Source: CALBPI01 sp039821605
GTDB taxonomy: Bacteria; Pseudomonadota; Gammaproteobacteria; Steroidobacterales; Woeseiaceae
Length of the DNA stretch: 64,000 bases
Assembly (NCBI GenBank): GCA_039821605.1
Contig: JBCBNV010000003.1
Location: 496,001-560,000 of the forward strand
Direction: 5' to 3'
A program made the translations under genes and the position numbers. Every line of letters begins with the position of its first letter. Position 1 is the stretch's first letter. Below are positions 17,574-26,762 of this stretch, in pieces. The notes beneath the pieces are model-generated. The model made no database searches, was not told where the DNA came from, and worked only from the letters and a program-made list of their open reading frames with translations.

Positions 17574-18940
17574 AGCGACTCACGGTTATCGTTTGTGCGG
17601 GCACGCTGGCAGCCTGTGCACCGTTCGCCGAGAAACCTGACCTCCCGGCGCTCACGCGCCCGGCTTTGCCAGAACTGCCGCCCGCCTGGCAGGTGGCGCA
17701 GCAATCCGTCGGTGAGGTGCAGGTCGGCTGGATCGCTGCCTTTGATGATCCCGTGCTCGACACGCTTGTGGTTGAAGCCCAAGCCAACAACCGGAATCTG
17801 CAGGCCGCACTCGCGGGACTGGAACAGTCGCGCGCGCTCGCGCGCCAGGCCCGCGCCGCGCTGTTTCCGGCGCTGAACTATTCGGCCGCCGCAGCCGAGG
17901 GTGGCCCGGTCTCGGGCAGCAGCACAGACAGCTACTCCACGGGACTGTCACTCAGTTGGGAACTCGATGTCTGGGGACGCGTGCGTGCCTCGCGGAATGC
18001 CGCAGCCTACTCCGCCGCGTCGGCCGAAGCCGATTACGTCTTCTCACAGTATTCGTTGGCCGCTGGCGTCGCGCAGGCGTATTTTCTGGTCATCGAGTCG
18101 GAGCTCCAGGAAGCCGTCGCACAGAAATCGTTCGACGCGTTGACTCAGACGGCGCGCATCGTATCGGCGCAGCGTGAGCTGGGTGCGGCGGACGCCTACG
18201 ACGAGTCGCTGGCCAACGCCAATCTCGCGACGGCGCGCGCGACACTGGCCCAGGCCGCGGGCGGCAAGCGTCTCGCGCGACGTGCGCTCGAGGTGCTCGT
18301 CGGTCGTTACCCGGCAGACGCACTCGAGAACCGAACTGACCTGCCCCCGGTACCCGCACTCCCGGGTGCTGGCGTGCCCAGCACGTTGCTGGAGCGGCGT
18401 CCTGACCTGATCGCCGCAGAATTGGCCATCGGTGCCGCATTCAGCGACGTGGGCGCCACCAAGGCAACACGTTTGCCAACTTTTAGTCTGTCGGGCGCGC
18501 TGGATATCGCAGCGCTCGATTTCAGTGACGCCATCGATCCCGACAATGGCACCTGGTCGCTGGCCACGGCACTGCTGGGCCCGCTGTTCGATGCCGGCTT
18601 GCGCCGCGCACAGATCGATGCCGCTACAGCCGCGCAGCGTCAAGCCATTGCCGCCTACGCACAGTCGGTACTCAACGCACTCCAGGAAGTGGAGAACAGC
18701 CTGGACCAGAACCAGGTCGTCGCAGTACGCGTCACGGCGCTGCAAGAGGCCGCTGATGCGCAAAACCGCGCCTTCGAACTGGCGCAATTGCGTTACGAGG
18801 AGGGTGAGACGAACTTGCTCGATGTACTGGTCGTGCAATCCAACACGCTGGCGGCCGACGCAGCGGTCGTCACAGCGCGTCGCGAGCAGCTCGACGAGTG
18901 GATCAACCTCAATCTGGCGCTTGGGGGTAGCTGGGAGTAG
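17570..18940 (+). CDS. TolC-type outer-membrane efflux lipoprotein (NodT family)
   Basis: 456 residues. The signal ends in a lipobox (TLAACAPF, Cys 15). Two copies of the outer-membrane efflux repeat follow: LVVEAQANNRNLQAALAGLE opens the first helical pair, ELDVWGRVRASRNAAAY the first strand-helix part, then LLERRPDLIAAELAIGAAF opens the second, with FDAGLRRAQIDAATAAQRQ and ALQEVENSLDQ. ELDVWGR and RRPDL are diagnostic of NodT members. The start codon overlaps the pump stop, giving coupled translation of the exporter parts. Confidence 0.92.
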   Translation: MKRLTVIVCAGTLAACAPFAEKPDLPALTRPALPELPPAWQVAQQSVGEVQVGWIAAFDDPVLDTLVVEAQANNRNLQAALAGLEQSRALARQARAALFPALNYSAAAAEGGPVSGSSTDSYSTGLSLSWELDVWGRVRASRNAAAYSAASAEADYVFSQYSLAAGVAQAYFLVIESELQEAVAQKSFDALTQTARIVSAQRELGAADAYDESLANANLATARATLAQAAGGKRLARRALEVLVGRYPADALENRTDLPPVPALPGAGVPSTLLERRPDLIAAELAIGAAFSDVGATKATRLPTFSLSGALDIAALDFSDAIDPDNGTWSLATALLGPLFDAGLRRAQIDAATAAQRQAIAAYAQSVLNALQEVENSLDQNQVVAVRVTALQEAADAQNRAFELAQLRYEEGETNLLDVLVVQSNTLAADAAVVTARREQLDEWINLNLALGGSWE

Positions 18941-18943
18941 CCG

Positions 18944-19960
18944 ATGGGGAAAGGTCTTGTCGTGGCGTGGCTATCGCTCGTTTCGGCAGTGCCCGCCGCG
19001 TACGCCGATGTGGTCACCATGCGCAATGGCGACCGATTATCCGGAGAGCTCAAATCACTCGAACGCGGCAAACTGCGATTCGATTCCGCGGCAACAGGGA
19101 CGATTCCCATTGAATGGGATGAGGTTGCCACCCTGCTGAGCGGCCAGAACGTCCAGGTCGAGACCGCAGACGGTACGCGATTTCTCGGCCCGCTGACCGC
19201 GGCTGCGAATTCTGGCGACGTCGTCGTGGACACCCCGCAGGGCGCCATCACCCTCGCGATGACCGAGATCGTCCTCATGACGCCCATTGAGAGGCACGCA
19301 CGAGACCGTATCGATGCCAGCGTCACCTTCGGCTACAGCTTTGCCAAATCGACAGAAGTGCAGCAGCTCAATGCGGGCTTCAACCTCGAGGCACGTACGG
19401 AAGAACGTCTCTACGCGCTCGATGCCGACCTGATCGTGTCCGACAGTGACGGCGTCGAGTCGAACCAGCGCAAAAGCCTGGACTTCGAGTACACGCGGCT
19501 CTGGCCCAACCGCTGGGGCACGGGCGCTGTCGTGCGCATCGACCGCAATGACGAGCTGGGCCTCGATCTGCGAACCTCAGTCGGCGCCGGTGGCGGGCGC
19601 TACCTGATCCAATCTAACGCGATGTCCCTATTGCTCTCAGGCGGTATCCAGGTCAGCCGTGAGAACGTCAGCGCCGGTCTCAGTGACGAGGACTCGCTCG
19701 AGGGCTTCGCCGGCATCAACTGGGACTGGTTCCGCTACGATTCGCCCGAACTCGATCTGAATAGCAATCTTCTTGTGTTCCCCAACCTCACGGACACGGG
19801 TCGAATCCGCGCCGAATTCGACATGCAATTCCGCTGGGAGCTCGTCGCGGACCTGTTTTGGGAGGTCAGTGTCTACAACAGTTACGACAGCGACCCCGTG
19901 GTCCCCGACGCGGAGAAAAACGACTACGGCGTGATCACCTCTTTGGGCTATGCCTTCTGA
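18944..19960 (+). CDS. DUF481 outer-membrane beta-barrel protein
   Basis: 338 residues with a signal peptide of about 21 residues (ending AYA). Residues 22-105 form a small SH3-like/beta part (VVTMRNGDRLSGELKSLERG, an Sm-like motif often fused to DUF481). From about 125 on the chain is amphipathic beta strands (SVTFGYSFAKSTEVQQLN, LDFEYTRLWPNRWG) and it ends in the aromatic SLGYAF, which fits C-terminal insertion by the Bam complex. DUF481 includes salt-stress-induced outer-membrane proteins. The gene starts 3 bases after the efflux operon, so it is probably the fourth gene of that transcript. Confidence 0.85.
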   Translation: MGKGLVVAWLSLVSAVPAAYADVVTMRNGDRLSGELKSLERGKLRFDSAATGTIPIEWDEVATLLSGQNVQVETADGTRFLGPLTAAANSGDVVVDTPQGAITLAMTEIVLMTPIERHARDRIDASVTFGYSFAKSTEVQQLNAGFNLEARTEERLYALDADLIVSDSDGVESNQRKSLDFEYTRLWPNRWGTGAVVRIDRNDELGLDLRTSVGAGGGRYLIQSNAMSLLLSGGIQVSRENVSAGLSDEDSLEGFAGINWDWFRYDSPELDLNSNLLVFPNLTDTGRIRAEFDMQFRWELVADLFWEVSVYNSYDSDPVVPDAEKNDYGVITSLGYAF

Positions 19961-20087
19961 CAACGCCGCATCGCGATCTCTGACGACTGCGTGAGCCGCT
20001 CGACGCGCAGGGTCCACCCAAGCGCCAGGCAACGTGGTGTAGTCTGTCCCCAGGGTGGGCCAACTCAATGGCCCAAGAGGGGGACAC

Positions 20088-20615
20088 ATGAAGCGCATCA
20101 CTGCCATCGCAGCCGGCCTGTTGTTTACGAATTGGGCCTGGGCCGACACCGACAATGCCTGCGTTGAGGGCGACATGGCCCAGTTCGGGCGCTACGTGGG
20201 CGACTGGAAAATCGTCGACGAGTCCTTTGCGCGCGACGGCAGCGGCTGGATCGAGGGCAAGGGCACGCGCTGGATCTTCAAGTGCATCGGCGACGGCACA
20301 GCCGTGCAGGATTTCTGGATGCCCAACGGCGGCGGCTGGGGCACGAATCTTCGCACCTACAACCCCGACACCAAGCGTTGGGAAATTGTCTGGGCCGCGG
20401 CCGGCCAAAAGGGTCTCATGCACATCACGGCCGAGCAGGACGATGAAGGCCGCATCGTCATGGACATCGTCAAGCCTGTGCAGGACCCGCCCCGCCGCAT
20501 CGTCTTCTACCCACCCGATGAGGATGTCTGGACCTGGGCGCAACAGTGGACGCTCGATGGCGGCGAAACCTGGTTCGACGTGTATCACATCATCGCCACA
20601 CCGTATTCGCCTTGA
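20088..20615 (+). CDS. Secreted protein, DUF1579-like fold possible
   Basis: 175 residues. The signal peptide is about 20 residues (ending WAWA). The mature part has a repeated aromatic pattern (GRYVGDWKIVDESFARDG, TRWIFKCIGDGTAVQDFWM, RTYNPDTKRWEIVW) typical of small lipocalin-like beta barrels with a GxW start. A strong ribosome site AGAGGGGGA precedes ATG 20088. Similar secreted proteins of unknown function are common in this type of genome; a ligand-binding role is inference only. Confidence 0.65.
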   Translation: MKRITAIAAGLLFTNWAWADTDNACVEGDMAQFGRYVGDWKIVDESFARDGSGWIEGKGTRWIFKCIGDGTAVQDFWMPNGGGWGTNLRTYNPDTKRWEIVWAAAGQKGLMHITAEQDDEGRIVMDIVKPVQDPPRRIVFYPPDEDVWTWAQQWTLDGGETWFDVYHIIATPYSP

Positions 20616-20641
20616 CCGCCTGATCTGGCACAGTACGCCGC

Positions 20642-21247
20642 ATGTATTATTTTCGAATCGCACTGTACGCCGGCGCGCTGACGCCGGTGCTGCACGTCAT
20701 CGTGCTCCTGCTGAGCGGACAGGATCCCATCACGACGCCGATCAGCCAGCTCAGCAAGTCCAAGGTCGGTGATCTGCACTCGCTCGCGCTTGCACTCTTC
20801 GGCGCTGCACACTTCGCCATGGCACTGGGCTTCCGCCGCATCGACCGCGGCAAAATGTGGCCCTGGGCGCGCATCGTGCTCGTGCTCAGCGGCCTCGCTG
20901 TCTGGTACATCGCCGGGTTCTACAAGGAGGCGGACCCTGAGCGACTCATGGGCCCCGAAGCCAATGATCCGCTCTGGATCGCGGCCTGCCTGACGGGCGT
21001 CGCCATGGGCATGTTGCAGCCCGGCCTTTCGCGCCGCTCGCGTTCGATTGGCCTGTTCTCGGCAGTCTGCCTGGGGCTTTGGTTTCTCCTCGTCCCACTC
21101 ATCCTGCTGGTCAATGAGAGCTGGATCGGCGCTTACGAGCGCATCGTAGGCCTGGTCTACGTCACCTGGGTCGTCGGGATCTCGTATGCGATCCTCAACC
21201 AGAACATCGAGCCGTATCCAAAGCCGAGACCAACGGATACGTTTTAG
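20642..21247 (+). CDS. DUF998 family integral membrane protein
   Basis: 201 residues with about six hydrophobic helices. The opening (GALTPVLHVIVLLLSG, then ITTPISQLSKSKVGDLHSLAL) with its conserved ISQL(S) motif in the first loop is the DUF998 signature. The gene is 26 bases after the preceding secreted-protein gene and may share its transcript. Function of the family is unknown. The C-terminus is short and Pro-rich. Confidence 0.75.
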   Translation: MYYFRIALYAGALTPVLHVIVLLLSGQDPITTPISQLSKSKVGDLHSLALALFGAAHFAMALGFRRIDRGKMWPWARIVLVLSGLAVWYIAGFYKEADPERLMGPEANDPLWIAACLTGVAMGMLQPGLSRRSRSIGLFSAVCLGLWFLLVPLILLVNESWIGAYERIVGLVYVTWVVGISYAILNQNIEPYPKPRPTDTF

Positions 21248-21280
21248 AACGCTTCGGGCGCCTGGGGCGGCCCGCCGACG

Positions 21281-22171
21281 TTACGTGTGCTTGAAGAACG
21301 CCTCTGCCGCGGCAAAGAACGTATCGGGCACCTCAAAATGCGGCAGCGCACCGCTCTCGAAGGCTTGCACCTGCCAATTGCCTGCGGCGCGCGCCCAGTC
21401 GGCCCCTCGAAAGTCCTTGAAGTCGCCGCGCGTGCCGTGTGGCAGCCAGACGGGCATCTCGAGCGTCTCGTAGACGTTGCGAATATCGCGACTAAACAGC
21501 TTGCCGCTGAGGAATGCATAGGGCGCATTCTCGGCGCCCGGTTGGTGTGTCGTCACATCACCGTAAGCCGCAAGGCCTTCGTCAAAGGAATCGGACCCCC
21601 AGGTCCTCTTCAGGAAATAGCGGATGACGCCCGGACGCACAAGCAGGCCGTAGAGGCCCTTTCGCCACAGCGGCACCGTCAACACCTCATAGAGCCATCC
21701 CATCTCGCGTGTTGCGCCCTCGGGTGCACGCAGCTTGTCTGCCCCGCGATTGAATCCCGTCGGCGTTACAAAAGTCAGGCTGCGAAAGCGCTTGGGTCGC
21801 TCTCTGGCCGCGCGGGCCAGAAACTCCGAAGACAGGGATAGCGCCAAGGCATCGACGGGCGTTTCACCCGGGACCTGATCGACAAGATCGTGTATCGCAT
21901 CCGTGTAGAGCCGGACGCTGTGGTCGCGATCGCTGCGATCAGAAAACCCGAACCCGGGCAGGTCGGACGCATACACCGTCCGCGATGCACGAAAGTGCTC
22001 AAAGATCGGTTTGACCTCGTACACCGAGCCCGCGGCATTGATGCTGTGAAACAGCAGCAGCGGCGTGCCACTGCCAGCCGCGTAATAGCTCTGTCTGCCA
22101 GCCCGGCCTTCAAATTCGAGGCGCTCTGCGTCGACGGCCGTCGGCAGGGTCGGGTTCGCTGAATCGGTCAT
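21281..22171 (-). CDS. Alpha/beta hydrolase
   Basis: 296 residues, no signal peptide. The oxyanion-hole region is TPLLLFHSINAAGS (HSIN in place of HGxP), followed by VYASDLPGFGFSDRSD. The nucleophile elbow is DALALSLSSEF at about residues 107-117, an atypical form of GxSxG with the first Gly replaced. A lid region occupies about 150-220, an acid residue is likely in WLPHGTRGDFKD, and the catalytic His is in GALPHFEVPD near residue 278. This pattern fits the haloperoxidase/esterase branch. Substrate unknown. It is divergent from the PhoX-family gene, 150 bases between starts. Confidence 0.8.
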   Translation of the reverse strand: MTDSANPTLPTAVDAERLEFEGRAGRQSYYAAGSGTPLLLFHSINAAGSVYEVKPIFEHFRASRTVYASDLPGFGFSDRSDRDHSVRLYTDAIHDLVDQVPGETPVDALALSLSSEFLARAARERPKRFRSLTFVTPTGFNRGADKLRAPEGATREMGWLYEVLTVPLWRKGLYGLLVRPGVIRYFLKRTWGSDSFDEGLAAYGDVTTHQPGAENAPYAFLSGKLFSRDIRNVYETLEMPVWLPHGTRGDFKDFRGADWARAAGNWQVQAFESGALPHFEVPDTFFAAAEAFFKHT

Positions 22172-22321
22172 CGGGTGGTCTGCTTGAAGACGATAGACGC
22201 TAACGTAAGTGCTTGTTGGTCGGTACGCAATGGCGGCCGGTCACAGAGGTGTCACGCCAAAGTCACAGTCGCGACATCTGCCGGGCGCAGCGTGAAAAGG
22301 TCACAACTCCGGGGACGAATC

Positions 22322-23854
22322 ATGAAACAGTCGCAACAACCTGAGGTCAGCCGCCGCGGATTTCTCACGCAATCGCTTGTAGGTGGCGCCGCGCTGGCTG
22401 CGCCGCTCGGGAACCTGCATGCGCGCCAGCTGCGGGGATACCGGCCCAACGCACGGCACGGCTATGGCCCGATCGAACCCGTGCTTGACGACACCACGGG
22501 ATTACCGCTGCTCAAGCTGCCGCGTGGTTTTCGCTACGAGAGTTTTGGCTGGACCGGCGACCTCATGTCCGACGGCACACTCACGCCCGACCGTCATGAC
22601 GGTATGGCCGTGGTGGATGCGCGCTGGCGCCGCGGTGATTTCGAGCTCACGCTGATCAGAAATCACGAGCGCGGCGCGGGCGCGCCCGACGATCCCCTGC
22701 CATTCGTCGGCGACGGACAGGCACCCATCTACGATAGTTTCTCGTTGCCGGGCGTCCTCGCCGGCATCGGCGGCGGCACCACGGCACTTACCTATACGCG
22801 CCACGGCTTTTCGCGTTCCGAAGCGACATTGGGTGGTACGCTGACCAACTGTGCCGGCGGGCCGACGCCCTGGGGCTCGTGGTTGACCTGTGAAGAAGTC
22901 ACCATCCGGGGCTCGCTCATCGGTGCGAAGGATCACGGTTACGTCTTCGAAGTGCCTTCACCGCGACTCGGTCCGGCGAGCGCCGTGCCGATCCGGGACA
23001 TGGGCTTCATGGACCACGAGGCTGTAGCCGTCGACCCCATTCGGGGTTACGTCTACCTGACCGAGGACAACGGCAACAATTCGGGCTTCTATCGCTTCAC
23101 GCCGAACCGGCAATGCCTTCGTCCCGGCGATCTGGAGGCCGGCGGCCGACTCGAGATGCTGCGCGTTGTCGACCAGGCCAACGCCGATCTTGCCAACGTG
23201 TCGCAGGGCGACGAGTTCAGTGTGGACTGGGTGCCGATCGAAAATCCCGACGCCGACCCCGAGTCGTTCGCCTCACCAGATCCGAACTTCCCGCCCATCG
23301 AAGGCTCGGGTCGCTCCGGCCCCTACCTCCAGGGCGAAGCGTTGGGGGCGGCAAAATTCAACCGCGGCGAAGGCTGCTGGTACCGATTCGGGCTCACCTA
23401 TTTCGTGGACACCAGTGGCGGGCCCGCGGGCAAGGGTGTCGTCTGGGTGTACCGCCCGCCACGCGGCTCGCGCCAATACGGGACCCTCAAAGCCCTGTTC
23501 GTGTCGCCCGATGAGGCCACGGCCGACAACCCCGACAACATCACTGTGAGTCCGCGCGGCGGCATCGTCGTCTGCGAGGACGGTGGCGGCCTGGTCCGCG
23601 ACGACGGTGAACGCGAGTTCGGTGCACGGCTCATCGGGATCAACCGGCGCGGCGAATCGTTCGTGTTCGCCGAGAACAACGTAGTGATCGAGTCGGCTTT
23701 GCCCAACAATCCCTTCATTCCGTCGGCCGATTACCGCGGATCCGAATTCGCGGGTGCCGACTTCTCGCCGTTTGGCAGCGTGCTGTTCGTTAACATCCAG
23801 ACGCCCGGCATTACCTTTGCTATCCGCGGGCCCTGGTGGCGCGGGCAGCTGTAG
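22322..23854 (+). CDS. PhoX-family (DUF839) protein, Tat-exported
   Basis: 510 residues. The twin-arginine signal SRRGFLTQSLVGGAAL lies at residues 10-25, so the protein is folded in the cytoplasm before export. The mature protein is a DUF839/PhoX six-bladed propeller: GTLTNCAGGPTPWGSWLTCEE, MDHEAVAVDPIRGYVYLTED, GVVWVYRPPRGSR, NITVSPRGGIVVCEDGGG and GSVLFVNIQTPGITFAIRGPW are typical. Family members are Ca/Fe-dependent phosphatases, but many DUF839 proteins are uncharacterised. ATG 22322 was chosen as it precedes the Tat motif at the usual distance and follows CGGGGACG. Confidence 0.85.
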   Translation: MKQSQQPEVSRRGFLTQSLVGGAALAAPLGNLHARQLRGYRPNARHGYGPIEPVLDDTTGLPLLKLPRGFRYESFGWTGDLMSDGTLTPDRHDGMAVVDARWRRGDFELTLIRNHERGAGAPDDPLPFVGDGQAPIYDSFSLPGVLAGIGGGTTALTYTRHGFSRSEATLGGTLTNCAGGPTPWGSWLTCEEVTIRGSLIGAKDHGYVFEVPSPRLGPASAVPIRDMGFMDHEAVAVDPIRGYVYLTEDNGNNSGFYRFTPNRQCLRPGDLEAGGRLEMLRVVDQANADLANVSQGDEFSVDWVPIENPDADPESFASPDPNFPPIEGSGRSGPYLQGEALGAAKFNRGEGCWYRFGLTYFVDTSGGPAGKGVVWVYRPPRGSRQYGTLKALFVSPDEATADNPDNITVSPRGGIVVCEDGGGLVRDDGEREFGARLIGINRRGESFVFAENNVVIESALPNNPFIPSADYRGSEFAGADFSPFGSVLFVNIQTPGITFAIRGPWWRGQL

Positions 23855-23882
23855 CCGGCCCCGACCACTGACCCCGCCTGCC

Positions 23883-23912
23883 AACGGCCCCTCAATCGAG
23901 GGGCCGTTTTGC
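23883..23912 (+). terminator. Rho-independent terminator after PhoX-family gene
   Basis: Hairpin arms AACGGCCCCTC (23883-23893) and GAGGGGCCGTT (23898-23908) with loop AATC, then a short T run. It isolates the next operon from read-through. Confidence 0.85.
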
Positions 23913-24014
23913 ATCGGGCGATGCTAACCGCGCCGTTCAGCTTCCATTCAGCGATGCGGGCGTAGCGTCCTCTTGCACCCAAGCTTCCCCAACTCACCCC
24001 ATGGGAGGGTCGAT

Positions 24015-24833
24015 ATGCACGCGACGCAAGCGCGAATCCCCTGGCACCGCGCACTGGCCCTGGCCGCGTTGCTCGTGCCGGGTCTGGCCAGCGCCAACAC
24101 CAACCCCACCATCCGCCTGTTCCCGACCACGGTCGTCGAAGACCTGCGCCAAACCAGCGCCGTCGCACAGGAAATGGAAACCGGCCTGCAGGAAGTCATT
24201 GGCCGGCTCGACCAGCAGCAACAGCTCTATCTCGACAGCAAGTGCGAAGGTGCCGAGGGCGACCCCGGTTGCCAACGACTGTCAAAGCAAATTGGCGCCA
24301 CCTATCTCGAGATGCTCGAGATCATGGAAGCGCGTCTCCCGGACATGGAACACACGGTCAACAACACGCGGCTGAGTCTCGAGAAGCGGTTGCGCTCCGA
24401 GATCGGCACCAAGATGACGTCCTGGACGCTGCAGGAGACGCTCGTCGGCAAGCAGAAGACGAACGCCGCCGCACCCTCGCCCAGCCTGCGCGGCCGCTCC
24501 GGCATGCGCTTGTCTGAGCGCTTCCGTCAGTACTACCAGCTCGTCGCATCATCGAACACGAGCGCCGATCAATCGCTGGCCGTGCTCGCCTCTGACATCT
24601 ATCTCGATATGGACGAAACCAGTGTGCTTATCGCACGCACCCGCGAGGAGATCGCGCGCGCCACGCTCATCGAGCAACTCAACCAGTCGTTTGGCGCCAT
24701 CACACCGGAGATGATGGAGGTCGTGGGTGGCGTCAAGTCGATTCTGTTTGGTGACGCGCCCGAGGACATCGTCATCGCAGGACCGCCGCCGGGCAGCGTC
24801 GAGAAACCCTATCGCAGCCCCCTCGAGCAGTAA
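24015..24833 (+). CDS. Secreted coiled-coil protein, first gene of ExbBD-like envelope operon
   Basis: 272 residues. The N-terminus has a signal peptide ending GLASANT (about residue 28). The mature part is nearly all helix with long heptad-like stretches (QEMETGLQEVIGRLDQQQQ, YLEMLEIMEARLPDMEHTV, MDETSVLIARTREEIARATL), interrupted by a Ser/Ala-rich linker near 155. A Cys pair lies at CEGAEGDPGC. ATG 24015 is preceded by GGGAGG at 24004-24009; an in-frame start at 23973 lacks this. It begins a seven-gene operon with an ExbB/TolQ-like channel and a lytic transglycosylase, so it is a probable periplasmic shaft or scaffold part. I do not recognise a named family. Confidence 0.75.
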   Translation: MHATQARIPWHRALALAALLVPGLASANTNPTIRLFPTTVVEDLRQTSAVAQEMETGLQEVIGRLDQQQQLYLDSKCEGAEGDPGCQRLSKQIGATYLEMLEIMEARLPDMEHTVNNTRLSLEKRLRSEIGTKMTSWTLQETLVGKQKTNAAAPSPSLRGRSGMRLSERFRQYYQLVASSNTSADQSLAVLASDIYLDMDETSVLIARTREEIARATLIEQLNQSFGAITPEMMEVVGGVKSILFGDAPEDIVIAGPPPGSVEKPYRSPLEQ

Positions 24834-24842
24834 GGAACGATC

Positions 24843-25370
24843 ATGAACCTCAAAACGACACTCATCGTCGCCGCGCTCGCACTCCTGGGCGGCTGCGCAG
24901 CCACACCCCCGCCCTGCGACGGCCCAACGACACGCAACCTCGACGCCGCCGTCATGCACGTCAAGGACAAGCTCGCGACGGGATGCACCGCGCAATTTGA
25001 TAGCTACTTCGACACGCTGCTGACCACGGCCGAGGGCAACCCACGACCCGAGAACAAGCGGGTGTTCAGCGAGTTTCTCGTATGGACCGCGGACTCGGGA
25101 CTGCTCAGCCAGCGCCAGGCCAAGGACTACTACAATCGATTCTTCAACGTGAAGTTCATGACGCTCGCGAGCGACTACAACACCTGCTCGCACACCTGCC
25201 CGCGCCGCGATCGTGTGCTGCTCGACATGGAGCGTGAACTGAGTGACAAGGAGCGGGGCCTGCTTCGGGTCAGCCGCGACGATGCGGGATACTACCGCGC
25301 CGACCGGCTCTACAAGGAAGTGGAGCTTGTGCTCGAGGCCACCTGCACGGCCTGTGCCGCGGGCCGCTAG
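24843..25370 (+). CDS. Cys-rich lipoprotein of the ExbBD-like envelope operon
   Basis: 175 residues. The lipobox LLGGCAAT puts the lipid-bearing Cys at about 18. The mature part holds several cysteines: CDGPTTR near the start, GCTAQF, CSHTCPRRDR and a final CTACAAGR, which could form disulphides or bind a metal. The rest is helical and charged. AAGGAA precedes ATG 24843, 9 bases after the preceding stop; the next gene starts 12 bases downstream. No named family is recognised. The context suggests an outer-membrane-anchored or inner-membrane-anchored part of the same machine. Confidence 0.72.
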   Translation: MNLKTTLIVAALALLGGCAATPPPCDGPTTRNLDAAVMHVKDKLATGCTAQFDSYFDTLLTTAEGNPRPENKRVFSEFLVWTADSGLLSQRQAKDYYNRFFNVKFMTLASDYNTCSHTCPRRDRVLLDMERELSDKERGLLRVSRDDAGYYRADRLYKEVELVLEATCTACAAGR

Positions 25371-25382
25371 GGCCGCCCGGCG

Positions 25383-26024
25383 ATGACCGCCCTGCATCGC
25401 CAGCAGTTCCTGCGGGGCTTCGCAGGCGGCGCCGTCGGCACACTCATCGGTGGCGGCGCGCTCGTGTTCGCGCTGTCGCACTACGGCGTTGTCACCTTCG
25501 AGAACGACCGTGTGCCGAGCCTGTCGGGCTGGTTTGACTGGGCCACCATGAATCTCGGCGCTTCGATCCCCGTGTTCGCCGTGCTGCTGCTGGCGTTCTT
25601 CGCGGGCCTGGCGCGACTGCGGCGACTGCTCGAAGACGAAGGCCCCATTGACCGCATCGTGCAACTCGACCACCTGACCGACATCTGGACGACTCTGTTC
25701 TTCGGCACGGGCGTCATCTGGACCGCGATCGGCATGCGCAGCGCACTCATCTTCGCGCTTGGCGAACCCGATGTGTCCGTGCAGGAAGGCGCCTTCAAGA
25801 TGCTCGAGCGCATGGTCGAGGGCGGCATCCTGCTCGCGCTGTCGACCACGATCTTCGGTGGCATCGGCGGCTACCTCATGCGCGTTTACAAAGCCATCGT
25901 GCTGGGCTCGACGCTGCAGGCGCGTTACGACCAGGAGGCGCGCGAAGATGTTGCGGGGGTGCGCACCTCGCTGGAACGCATTGAACGATTCCTGCGCCGC
26001 GAGGAACAGGAGCCTGAGTGGTGA
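25383..26024 (+). CDS. ExbB/TolQ/MotA-like proton-channel protein
   Basis: 213 residues with four hydrophobic segments at about 11-31, 57-77, 101-126 and 144-166. The last two match the pore helices of ExbB/TolQ: TGVIWTAIGMRSAL corresponds to the LGTVWGI helix, and MVEGGILLALSTTIFGGIGG to the (A)EALIATAIGL helix, with Ser/Thr residues at 154-156 where TolQ/ExbB have a functional Thr. A cytoplasmic segment of about 25 residues separates TM2 and TM3 (LRRLLEDEGPIDRIVQLD), and the C-terminal tail is charged. An ExbD/TolR-like gene overlaps its stop (TGATG), as in known motor pairs. It is therefore probably a pmf-driven stator unit; the assignment is by pattern, not by search. Confidence 0.7.
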   Translation: MTALHRQQFLRGFAGGAVGTLIGGGALVFALSHYGVVTFENDRVPSLSGWFDWATMNLGASIPVFAVLLLAFFAGLARLRRLLEDEGPIDRIVQLDHLTDIWTTLFFGTGVIWTAIGMRSALIFALGEPDVSVQEGAFKMLERMVEGGILLALSTTIFGGIGGYLMRVYKAIVLGSTLQARYDQEAREDVAGVRTSLERIERFLRREEQEPEW

Positions 26025-26761
26025 TGCGCGTACCGCACCGCTACGGGATGGGGCGAAGCGTCGATGGCGATGCCGGTGGCGCGGCCGACCTGCAGACGGA
26101 CGTCATGCGCTTCATGGCCATCCTCGCACTGTGTCTTGTGGTCATCTTTGCGCTCGTGCAGAGCATTCCGAGACCGATGCCGGCTGCGACCGAGCCTGTC
26201 GCCGAAGCGGCGCCACCCGAGCCCGTGCGCGAGCCTGAACCCAACCCGGTACCTGTGGTGCCGGAGCCCGAGCCGGCCGTCACACCCGAGCCTGAGGTCA
26301 TTGAACTCACACGCTCACCGCCACCTGCTGCCACCCCGCCGGAGTCGGTGCCCCTTCCCGAGCCCGCGCCTTCCCGCACGAAAAGTGCAATACCGTCCCC
26401 AGCGCAGGAAGGCTTCACACTGCAGTTCGAGTCCGACACGGCGCTGACGCGACTCGTGAGTCGCAATGCCATCGGCCTGTTTGCACTTGATGACGCATCG
26501 ACGCTGCGCATGAGCGTGAACCGAGGACGCGTCAGTTTCTGGCCTGCGTCACTACCCAACGCCTTTCACGAGATGGATCCGGGCACAGTGCCGAGCGAGG
26601 TGCTGCGCGCCCTGCGCCTGACGCGCGGCGGCGATTTGAACGTCACCTGGGGCGTGACTCTGCCCGCCGACATGCAGCGCGAGCTCGACGCAATTGTCCG
26701 TGAACACCGAGGCGGCGCGCTCTACATCGCGGGCGACGGCCAGATCAGGCTGGAGCCCTGA
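26024..26761 (+). CDS. ExbD/TolR-like periplasmic protein with Pro/Glu-rich linker
   Basis: 245 residues from ATG 26024 (GTG 26018 and 26021 are in frame). The N-terminal cytoplasmic part is short, then one TM helix opens with an acid residue: LQTDVMRFMAILALCLVVIF, Asp 26 at the place of the essential Asp of ExbD/TolR/MotB. Residues about 52-130 are Pro/Glu-rich (EPVREPEPNPVPVVPEPEP), the kind of stretched linker that spans periplasm in TonB. The C-terminal domain of about 110 residues (FTLQFESDTALTRLVSRNAIG, DMQRELDAIVREHRGG) is the presumed effector. Coupled to the channel gene by overlap TGATG. The pairing supports a proton-driven trans-envelope motor. Confidence 0.68.
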   Translation: MRVPHRYGMGRSVDGDAGGAADLQTDVMRFMAILALCLVVIFALVQSIPRPMPAATEPVAEAAPPEPVREPEPNPVPVVPEPEPAVTPEPEVIELTRSPPPAATPPESVPLPEPAPSRTKSAIPSPAQEGFTLQFESDTALTRLVSRNAIGLFALDDASTLRMSVNRGRVSFWPASLPNAFHEMDPGTVPSEVLRALRLTRGGDLNVTWGVTLPADMQRELDAIVREHRGGALYIAGDGQIRLEP

Positions 26762-26762
26762 C

